NCBI GenBank assembly: GCA_025362535.1
Contig: JANYGE010000090.1
Coordinates: 1 to 6,046, forward strand
Source: Hyphomicrobiales bacterium
GTDB taxonomy: Bacteria > Pseudomonadota > Alphaproteobacteria > Rhizobiales > Aestuariivirgaceae
DNA length: 6,046 bases
Reading direction: 5' to 3'
The notes beneath the pieces were generated by a model. It did no database searches. It was not told the origin of the DNA and saw nothing but the letters and a program-made list of their open reading frames with translations. Within the stretch, counting starts at the first letter, position 1. Every line of letters starts with the position of its first letter. Below, piece after piece: positions 1 through 5,275 of the stretch. The position numbers were made by a program, and so were the translations under genes.

Positions 1-1169
1 CCACCGTCCCGTACAGAGCCTGCTTTTTCAAGCAGCGAACCATCTGGAGCCTTGATATCTTTTTCAGCGGGCTTGCCTTCCATCCAATAGGCCCACTCAT
101 AAGCTTCCATGTTAGCTTTGGCAGTGGAAAGAACGGCTGAATAATAGCCTTGGCGATTGAGATAGGCACCAGCAAAGCCCGACAAGAACCAGTTGACGAA
201 CTCATAAGCCAGATCAAGTTTTGGCCCCGACACACCCTTAGAGACGCAGAAGCCTGAAGCCCATGAACGATAGCCTTCTTTGAGCGGTTGGAACGTGCAA
301 GCAATGCCCATTGAACGCACTTTGGTAACAGCCGGTGACCACATGGATTGGATCACGGTTTCGCCAGATGACATGAGGTTGACGGATTCATTGAAGTCTT
401 TCCAGAAGGCACGGAATTGACCAGCCTTCTTGGCTTCCGTCATAACCGCCATTGTCATGTCGATTTCTTCCTTGGTCATATTGCCTTTATCTGGATATTT
501 ATATTTACCAGTGGCTTCCACAACCATGGCCGCGTCCATAATGCCGATCGATGGAATGTTGAGAATTGAGGCCTTGCCTTTAAACTCAGGATTCAAAAGT
601 TCAGCCCAGGAGGTGATTGGGCGCTTGATGAGATCAGGACGAATGCCAAGCGTGTCGGCATTATAAACCGTCGGAATCAAGGTCACCCATTGCGTTACGT
701 CTTTAGCAAATGTGGTGGAGTCAGCAGCTTCTAAGAACATCACTTTCTTAGGAGCAGTACCTTGATCGCCAATCTTCTTGCCAGATGGCAATTCGCCCTT
801 GGTAAACACTGGCGTAATGTTGCCGAATTCCTTAATCTTCGTCGCATCAAGACCTAAAATATTGCCTGATGGAACGAGTTTTTTCAAGCTGAAATATTCC
901 GTATCCAAAACATCGAATGAGTTTGGTTGGGTGATGACGCGCTTGGTCACATCATCAGTTGTTGCTGAAATATATTCAAGCTTAATGCCGGTATCTTCAA
1001 ACAACTTCTTGCTGATGTCATCCGCTTGGTTCACAGCGGTGCCGAGATAACGCAACACTTTTTCGTCACCAGCATGCACAGCTGGAAAACCGGTAATCAT
1101 GCCAGAGCCTAAAGCCAGTCCAGCGCCAGTTTTGAGAAGGTTACGGCGGCTCACAGTTTTCTTAATCAT
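1..1169 (-). CDS. PotD-like ABC solute-binding protein, Tat signal (partial, C-terminus cut by window edge)
   Basis: Periplasmic solute-binding component of an ABC importer, of the spermidine/putrescine-binding (PotD/PotF) kind. The minus-strand frame is open from ATG at 1169 to the window edge, 389 codons without a stop. The ATG follows AGGGAG by about 9 nt. Residues 7-13 read SRRNLLK, a twin-arginine motif, followed by a mild hydrophobic stretch and a likely cleavage site after AVHA (residue 33), so export is probably by Tat in folded form. Later segments such as PITSWAELLNPEFKGKA and LAYEFVNWFLSG are typical of PotD-like proteins. PotD itself is about 350 residues, so at most a short tail should be missing. 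The ATPase gene lies upstream on the same strand, 48 bp away, with no promoter apparent between them, so they form one operon. The substrate cannot be read from the sequence: polyamine, opine, phosphonate or another small cation are all possible. Confidence 0.88.
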   Translation of the reverse strand, partial: MIKKTVSRRNLLKTGAGLALGSGMITGFPAVHAGDEKVLRYLGTAVNQADDISKKLFEDTGIKLEYISATTDDVTKRVITQPNSFDVLDTEYFSLKKLVPSGNILGLDATKIKEFGNITPVFTKGELPSGKKIGDQGTAPKKVMFLEAADSTTFAKDVTQWVTLIPTVYNADTLGIRPDLIKRPITSWAELLNPEFKGKASILNIPSIGIMDAAMVVEATGKYKYPDKGNMTKEEIDMTMAVMTEAKKAGQFRAFWKDFNESVNLMSSGETVIQSMWSPAVTKVRSMGIACTFQPLKEGYRSWASGFCVSKGVSGPKLDLAYEFVNWFLSGFAGAYLNRQGYYSAVLSTAKANMEAYEWAYWMEGKPAEKDIKAPDGSLLEKAGSVRDG

Positions 1170-1217
1170 CGAATTTATCTCCCTGATTTTTTTCGATGCA
1201 CTTTCTGTTCCTTCCGA

Positions 1218-2210
1218 TCAGCCAAGCGCATGGGCTGAAGCCGGCTCCCATATTGCGTAAACGTCTGACCCCACTTTGAGGGGGTTTGTATCAAATATAT
1301 TTTCTGCCAGTTGCACGGTAAAATCTTCACCATCATTTTTTTTCACGGTGATGTGAAAGGCCGTGCCTTGATATTCAATTTCTGAAATTTTTCCGGCAAT
1401 AGAACTGCTTCTTGCTGCCGGTTTCTTAACCTGCAAATTCATGCTGTCGCTTCGCACCGCAAATTTTTTGCCATCGCGCGAAACAATATTATGGCCGCCC
1501 ATAAACTTCGCAACAAATTCACTCGAGGGTGCATTGAACACATCGCGAGGCGTTCCACTTTGGGCAATCTTGCCGTCATGCATCAGCACCACCAGATCAG
1601 CCAAGGCCATGGCTTCATCCTGCCCGTGTGTTACATGAATAAAGGTAATGCCAAGCTCGCGTTGCAGACGTTTAAGTTCAGCGCGCATCTTGATGCGCAA
1701 AAACGGATCAAGTGCTGAAAGAGGTTCATCAAGCAAAAGAACTTGTGGTTCAGTGATGAGAGCCCGCGCCAAAGCCACGCGCTGCTGTTGGCCACCCGAC
1801 AATTGTGCAGGCAAGCGCAAACTATAATTGGCCATATCAACCAATTCCAAAAGCTTTTGCGCTTTGGCATGCCGAACAGGCTTCTCAACCCCGCGCATCT
1901 TCAAAGCAAAGGCTACATTGTCGAGTACAGTGAGATGTGGAAACAGAGCGTAAGATTGAAACATCATCGCTGTGCCGCGCGATGCAGGCGGCAAATTGGT
2001 CACATTTTGCGCGCCGAGAAGAATATCACCAGATGAAACCGCCTCGTGCCCGGCAATCATGCGCAGAGTCGTCGTTTTCCCACAGCCAGAAGGCCCAAGC
2101 AGACAACAATAACTTCCAGCCGCAATACTTAGATTGATCGCATCAACGGCAACAGCTGAAACAAACCGTTTCGTCAAAGCAATGAGTTCGATGTTTGATC
2201 CAGCAGCCAT
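1218..2210 (-). CDS. ABC importer ATPase, PotA/spermidine-putrescine type
   Basis: Cytoplasmic nucleotide-binding subunit that powers the importer whose binding protein is encoded next. In its 330 residues I see Walker A GPSGCGKTT (39-47), the Q-loop glutamine Q85 in MMFQSYALFPH, signature LSGGQQQR (137-144), Walker B VLLLDEP (157-163, catalytic E162), D-loop SALD (165-168) and the switch histidine H195 in HVTHGQDEA. That last motif has Gly where VTHDQ is usual, but the His is kept, so the enzyme should be active. Residues about 243-330 form one short TOBE-type domain, which makes the protein shorter than PotA (about 380). The ATG at 2210 follows AGGGAA by 5 nt. It is the first gene of the minus-strand operon and has a sigma-54 promoter upstream. 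The segment AKFMGGHNIV after the ATPase domain is, from memory, common in PotA-like proteins of rhizobia. No permease is visible; they should lie left of the window. Confidence 0.95.
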   Translation of the reverse strand: MAAGSNIELIALTKRFVSAVAVDAINLSIAAGSYCCLLGPSGCGKTTTLRMIAGHEAVSSGDILLGAQNVTNLPPASRGTAMMFQSYALFPHLTVLDNVAFALKMRGVEKPVRHAKAQKLLELVDMANYSLRLPAQLSGGQQQRVALARALITEPQVLLLDEPLSALDPFLRIKMRAELKRLQRELGITFIHVTHGQDEAMALADLVVLMHDGKIAQSGTPRDVFNAPSSEFVAKFMGGHNIVSRDGKKFAVRSDSMNLQVKKPAARSSSIAGKISEIEYQGTAFHITVKKNDGEDFTVQLAENIFDTNPLKVGSDVYAIWEPASAHALG

Positions 2211-2274
2211 TGCTTCCCTAATATGCGAACAGGACTATCAAGCTAATTTCTCAAGCTTTCCCTCCAGTAATCTC

Positions 2275-2291
2275 AGCAAGGCCTGTGCCAA
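2275..2291 (-). promoter_or_regulatory. Sigma-54 (RpoN) promoter, -24/-12 elements
   Basis: Read on the minus strand this is TTGGCACAGGCCTTGCT, which fits the established sigma-54 consensus TGGCAC-N5-TTGCW with no mismatch, and the GG and GC doublets are 10 nt apart as required. With C2276 as -12, transcription would start near 2264, giving a 54 nt leader to the ATPase ATG at 2210. Strand, position and spacing all agree with use as the promoter of the ATPase/binding-protein operon. Sigma-54 promoters need an AAA+ enhancer-binding protein; none is encoded in this window, and nothing here tells which one acts. Confidence 0.75.
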
Positions 2292-2498
2292 TTCAAAAAA
2301 GCGTAATTAATATGCATAAAAGAGAATGAAATCAGGATATTTGGTGAAAACGAATTGTTTGGCTCAATAGTTTCACACAGCAACACTGGCTTAATATTGT
2401 GCAATGGTTGTAGGTCTGCATAATTAATGTGCCTTTAGAGCGAAATCAAAGTCACCAGCAAATTGCGACGGGTTCTTGGTCACGCAAACATTATCCGC

Positions 2499-2527
2499 TT
2501 GAATTTTTTAACAACCACTGATTTACG
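2499..2527 (+). promoter_or_regulatory. Weak candidate promoter of the LacI-type regulator gene
   Basis: TTGAAT (2499-2504, four of six matches to TTGACA) is followed after 17 bp by TTTACG (2522-2527, three of six matches to TATAAT). The match is poor. It is listed because it is the best placed pair before the ATG at 2570 and because its -10 would overlap the putative operator at 2520-2535, as expected for autorepression. Confidence 0.25.
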
Positions 2528-2535
2528 TACCTCTT
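2520..2535 (-). promoter_or_regulatory. Putative LacI-family operator, site C (autoregulatory)
   Basis: The minus strand reads AAGAGGTACGTAAATC, which matches the site at 3749-3764 at 15 of 16 positions. The core TACGTA (2524-2529) has a central CpG, the usual centre of LacI-family operators. It lies 34 bp before the regulator ATG, a position suited to repression of its own gene. That this regulator is the binding protein is inferred from proximity and the motif type. Confidence 0.6.
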
Positions 2536-2569
2536 AACCGATAGTTCTCTTCGGAATGAGGAAGCCTAA

Positions 2570-3604
2570 ATGGTACGGCCAACGGTACATGATATTGCGC
2601 GCGAGGCGGGCGTCAGTTTGGCGACTGTTGATCGTGTGCTGAATGGCCGTCCGCGTGTACTTGAAAAAAGTGTGCGCCTTGTTCAGGCGGCTGTCGAAAA
2701 ACTAGGATATGTGCGCGATGTGTCGGCTGCGAATTTAGCCAAGCGCAGGCAGTATCGTTACGCATTTATTATTCCAGACAGTAAGAGCCAATTTGTTGAG
2801 ACAATTCGAGAAGCGTTGAGCGCCGTAAAACAAGTGCCTGGCTCTGACCGAATATCGGTGGAAACGATTTTGGCACCTGCTGATGATCCCAATGCGACAG
2901 CGCGCATCCTGGCCAGTCTTGATGCAAAAAGTTTTGATGGTGTGGCGATCATGTGTCCGGAAACGCCGCAGGTCCGCGATGCTATAACGAGGTTAAAGCA
3001 AGCAGGGCTAGCCGTGGTTGCATTGGTTTCAGATTTGCCAAGTTCCGCGCGGGATCATTTTGTTGGTGTCAATAACGTGGCTGCTGGCCGCACGGCCGGC
3101 GCATTGATGCGCCGGTTTCTGGGCGAGAAAACCGGAAAGGTGCTGGTCATCTCTGGTTCACTGTCATCGCGCGATAGCATCGAAAGACGATTTGGGTTTG
3201 ATGGAATTCTCGCCGAGAGCTTTCCAACTTTAGAAGTTTTGCCAACAATTGAATCGCGGGGCGATAATCATCGCCTTATGTCAATCATCAAACAAGTGAT
3301 GGCAACCCACCGGAATATTATCGGCATCTATGCCTTGGGCAGCGGCAATGGGGCAATCCTCGATGCCTTGCGAGCAACTGGCAGGATCAAAAGCTGTGCC
3401 ATAATCATGCATGAGTTGACACCTGTGACACGAGCAGCACTAGAGGCTGATGAAGTGGACGTTGTAATTATGCAGAATGTGGGTCATCTTGTCCGCAGTT
3501 CGATCCGTGTTCTGAAGGCTCATTCAGACAAGTTGGCAATTATAGATTCGCAAGAAAAAATCCGAATTGAAATTGTAATGAAAGAGAACCTTGTCGAGAT
3601 TTAA
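2570..3604 (+). CDS. LacI-family transcriptional regulator
   Basis: DNA-binding repressor with a sugar-sensing domain, 344 residues, the normal length for the family. The N-terminal helix-turn-helix is clear: TVHDIAREAGVSLATVDRVL at 5-24, followed by the hinge LGYVRDVSAANLAKRR (45-60), in which L56 is in the place of the leucine that intercalates at the operator centre. The recognition helix has Asp21 (TVDRVLNGR) where most members have Ser (TVSRVLN). Residues from about 62 form a periplasmic-binding-protein-like effector domain, with HFVGVNNVAAGRTAG (163-177), SGSLSSRDSIERRFGF (195-210) and IYALGSGNGAILDAL (253-267) at the usual ligand-pocket loops. The start is supported by AGGAAG 5 nt before the ATG. 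It sits 241 bp before a sugar importer operon on the same strand, and one near-palindromic motif occurs before both, so it probably represses both and is released by the imported sugar or a derivative. The ligand is unknown. Confidence 0.93.
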   Translation: MVRPTVHDIAREAGVSLATVDRVLNGRPRVLEKSVRLVQAAVEKLGYVRDVSAANLAKRRQYRYAFIIPDSKSQFVETIREALSAVKQVPGSDRISVETILAPADDPNATARILASLDAKSFDGVAIMCPETPQVRDAITRLKQAGLAVVALVSDLPSSARDHFVGVNNVAAGRTAGALMRRFLGEKTGKVLVISGSLSSRDSIERRFGFDGILAESFPTLEVLPTIESRGDNHRLMSIIKQVMATHRNIIGIYALGSGNGAILDALRATGRIKSCAIIMHELTPVTRAALEADEVDVVIMQNVGHLVRSSIRVLKAHSDKLAIIDSQEKIRIEIVMKENLVEI

Positions 3605-3717
3605 GCGGAGCGCGCCAGGTTCGCTAAACTCGCAAAACTGTAGCTACATCTCTCAAGTGATTGATTAAGAAGTCAAAAACCTCTCAAATTTTATAATCCT
3701 TAGATCTAAAAATTGAA

Positions 3718-3733
3718 AAGATGTACGTAACTC
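3718..3733 (+). promoter_or_regulatory. Putative LacI-family operator, site A (upstream)
   Basis: AAGATGTACGTAACTC differs from site B (3749-3764) at one base. Its TACGTA centre (between 3726 and 3727) is 31 bp from the centre of site B, about three helical turns, so two repressor dimers would lie on the same face of the DNA. It lies upstream of the -35 box and could act as an auxiliary site. Confidence 0.6.
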
Positions 3734-3743
3734 ATAATTATAT

Positions 3744-3772
3744 TTGACAAGAGGTACGTAACTCTTTACACG
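3744..3772 (+). promoter_or_regulatory. Sigma-70-type promoter of the sugar importer operon
   Basis: A perfect TTGACA at 3744-3749 is followed after a 17 bp spacer by TACACG (3767-3772), a weak -10 with three of six matches. Transcription would start near 3779, leaving a leader of roughly 67 nt before the ATG at 3846. The -35 box is convincing; the -10 is not, and the real one may be shifted by a base or two. The spacer is almost entirely occupied by operator B. Confidence 0.55.
3749..3766 (+). promoter_or_regulatory. Putative LacI-family operator, site B (promoter-overlapping)
   Basis: AAGAGGTACGTAACTCTT is an 18-bp palindrome with a single mismatched pair (G3754 against A3761) and a central CpG. 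It is the most symmetric of the three copies and lies between the -35 and -10 boxes, starting on the last base of TTGACA, the classic place for a repressor that blocks RNA polymerase. Assignment to the adjacent LacI-type protein is inferred. Confidence 0.68.
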
Positions 3773-3845
3773 CGATTGTGTCGATAACGAATAGCCCGCG
3801 AGCAAAAACAACAGCGGCGCAAATTTCACAACGGGAGTTGAAACC

Positions 3846-5168
3846 ATGAAGATTAAGTCACTATTGGCTGCTGCGGCGCTAGCGTCCGTAACCAGTCTCG
3901 CAACATCTCACGCTCAGGCAGAAGATTTGACACTGTGCTGGGCAGCTTGGGATCCAGCAAATGCGCTGGTTGAATTATCCAAAGACTATGAAGCCAAGTC
4001 AGGCAATAAAATGCATTTTGAATTTGTGCCTTGGCCAAACTTTGCCGACCGCATGCTGAACGAGTTGAACTCGGGAGGCAAGCTCTGCGATCTGATGATT
4101 GGTGATAGCCAATGGATCGGTGGCGCCGCAGAAAGTGGCCACTATGTTAAACTGAATGACTTCTTTGACGCCAACGGAATCAAGATGGGCGATTTCGTTC
4201 CAGCCACGGTTACTGGCTATTCAGAATGGCCAAAGCACACACCAAATTATTGGGCATTGCCAGCATTCGGCGACGTTGTGGGTTGGACCTACCGCAAAGA
4301 TTGGTTTGCGCGCCCTGAGCTGCAAGCCGAATTCAAAACCAAATATAATCGCGATCTGGCACCACCAACCACATTCGCTGAGTTGAAAGACATTGCCGAA
4401 TTCTTCCAGAACCGCACGATCGATGGCAAGACAGTTTATGGGGCCTCGATTTATACTGAGCGTGGTTCCGAAGGCATCACCATGGGCGCCATGGATGTTC
4501 TCTACAGTTTCGGATTCAAGTACGATAATCCAGATAAACCCTATGACATGAAGGGCTTTGTAAACTCTCCGGGTGCTGTGGCTGGCCTTGAATATTATAA
4601 GGAGCTTTACAAATTCACTCCTCCCGGCTCATCCAATGGTTATATGGGTGAAGGCATTGACGCTTATAAGTCAGGCCAGGTTGCATTGCAGATGAACTTT
4701 GCCTTCACTTGGCCAGGCTTTGAAGCCGATGCAAATGTGGGTCATGGCAAGACTGGTTATCTCGTCAACCCCGCTGGTCCAAATGGCGAAAAATTCGCAC
4801 AGCTGGGTGGTCAAGGTATTTCTGTTGTGTCCTATTCAACAAAGCAGAAAGAAGCACTTGATTATATCAAGTGGTTTGCCCAGCCTGATGTGCAAGCCAA
4901 GTGGTGGAAAGCGGGTGGCTATTCTTGCCTCAGAGCCGTGGTAGAAGATCCCGGCTTTGCAAGCAGTCAACCTTATGCTCAAGCCTTCCTCGACTCCATG
5001 GCAATCGTGAAGGATTTCTGGGCTGAACCAAGCTACGCTACACTTTTGCAAGATACGCAAAAGCGTTTCCATGATTATGTTGTGGCAGGTAAAGGCACAG
5101 CACAAGAAGCCCTTGATGGTTTGGTTGAAGATTGGACCAAGACGTTCAAGGATGATGGCAAGATTTAA
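3846..5168 (+). CDS. CUT1-type sugar ABC transporter solute-binding protein
   Basis: Periplasmic sugar-binding component of an ABC importer (extracellular solute-binding protein family 1), 440 residues, full length for the family. A Sec signal peptide is plain: basic MKIK, an Ala/Leu-rich core and cleavage after AQA (residue 25). The mature part has family features: LTLCWAAWDPANALVELSKDYE at 28-49, KLCDLMIGDSQWIGG at 79-93, YWALPAFGDVVGWTYRKDWF at 135-154 and GEGIDAYKSGQVALQMNF near 268-285, the typical segment where a small weak module is scored as a gain. Many Trp residues (32, 35, 63, 90, 147, 289, 354) suit stacking on a sugar ring. Cysteines are at 31, 81 and 361; 31 and 81 might form a disulfide. 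GGGAG lies 8 nt before the ATG. It is first in an operon with the permease that follows, and a promoter with two operators lies upstream. The sugar or polyol cannot be named. Confidence 0.93.
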   Translation: MKIKSLLAAAALASVTSLATSHAQAEDLTLCWAAWDPANALVELSKDYEAKSGNKMHFEFVPWPNFADRMLNELNSGGKLCDLMIGDSQWIGGAAESGHYVKLNDFFDANGIKMGDFVPATVTGYSEWPKHTPNYWALPAFGDVVGWTYRKDWFARPELQAEFKTKYNRDLAPPTTFAELKDIAEFFQNRTIDGKTVYGASIYTERGSEGITMGAMDVLYSFGFKYDNPDKPYDMKGFVNSPGAVAGLEYYKELYKFTPPGSSNGYMGEGIDAYKSGQVALQMNFAFTWPGFEADANVGHGKTGYLVNPAGPNGEKFAQLGGQGISVVSYSTKQKEALDYIKWFAQPDVQAKWWKAGGYSCLRAVVEDPGFASSQPYAQAFLDSMAIVKDFWAEPSYATLLQDTQKRFHDYVVAGKGTAQEALDGLVEDWTKTFKDDGKI

Positions 5169-5187
5169 CCTTAGAGAGCCGTTCGAG

Positions 5188-5207
5188 TATCTTACGGACT
5201 AAGGATA
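5188..5207 (+). promoter_or_regulatory. Small RNA hairpin after the binding-protein gene
   Basis: TATCTTA (5188-5194) can pair with TAA-G-GATA (5200-5207) with one bulged G and a CGGAC loop. The stem is seven pairs, mostly A-T, so it is weak alone, but it stands directly before the strong hairpin at 5210-5245 and could stack with it. Confidence 0.35.
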
Positions 5208-5209
5208 TT

Positions 5210-5245
5210 GCGCAGGGTCACGACACTCCCAGTCGGACCCTGCGT
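5210..5245 (+). promoter_or_regulatory. Strong intergenic RNA hairpin between binding protein and permease
   Basis: CGCAGGGTC (5211-5219) pairs perfectly with GACCCTGCG (5236-5244), and inside it CGAC (5221-5224) pairs with GTCG (5232-5235) around a 7-nt loop ACTCCCA, with a single bulged A5220; an outer G-U pair (5210/5245) is possible. The total is 13 Watson-Crick pairs, mostly G-C. No run of T follows (TCTCTCCTCTATG), so it is not a classical intrinsic terminator. Hairpins at this place in ABC operons (the malE-malF gap is the known case) protect the upstream mRNA and lower permease expression; that role here is inferred. Confidence 0.75.
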
Positions 5246-5263
5246 CTCTCCTCTATGCCACTT

Positions 5264-5270
5264 GGAAGAA
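5264..5270 (+). promoter_or_regulatory. Ribosome binding site that decides the permease start
   Basis: GGAAGAA precedes ATG 5276 by 5 nt (7 nt from GGAAG). An in-frame ATG at 5255 would add seven residues but has only pyrimidine-rich TCTCTCCTCT before it and would begin close to the hairpin, so 5276 is preferred. Confidence 0.6.
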
Positions 5271-5275
5271 ACACC

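Larger units (their letters stand above)
2211..2569. other. Divergent control region between ATPase operon and LacI-type regulator gene
   Basis: These 359 bp contain no credible gene. They hold a sigma-54 promoter facing left (2275-2291), an AT-rich middle with repeated TTAAT/TGCA-type words (about 2305-2432) that could bind an activator, and a putative operator (2520-2535) next to a weak promoter for the regulator. The ATPase ribosome site (AGGGAA, minus strand, about 2214-2219) is at the left end and the regulator ribosome site (AGGAAG, 2559-2564) at the right end. The operator is about 310 bp from the ATPase start and about 230 bp upstream of the sigma-54 box, so it probably serves the regulator gene alone. 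Confidence 0.8.

Noticed and set aside
3386..3401. Second sigma-54-like string on the minus strand, TGGCAC-N5-TTGAT.
   Set aside because: The essential GC of the -12 element is GA here, and it lies inside the regulator coding sequence with no gene suitably placed behind it.
3639..3648. Perfect 10-bp palindrome TGTAGCTACA just after the regulator gene, and another, TTAGATCTAA, at 3700-3709.
   Set aside because: They have no loop to form a terminator hairpin, do not resemble the TACGTA operator or each other, and are of a length that occurs by chance in a region like this.
3605..3660. Possible terminator of the regulator gene.
   Set aside because: Only four-pair GC stems (AGCG/CGCT) can be drawn and no T-run follows, so I do not call one; read-through into the importer operon is possible.
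3692..3697. Perfect TATAAT before the sugar importer operon.
   Set aside because: No -35 match is found 16-18 bp upstream (the nearest, TTGATT at 3661-3666, is 25 bp away), and the surrounding DNA is very AT-rich, so a chance match is likely. A minor upstream promoter blocked by operator A cannot be excluded.
3665..3847. Short minus-strand open frame across the importer promoter.
   Set aside because: It covers the AT-rich control region and operators, has no ribosome site that stands out and no familiar sequence features.
5255..5257. Earlier in-frame ATG for the permease.
   Set aside because: No ribosome site precedes it, whereas ATG 5276 has GGAAG at a proper distance.
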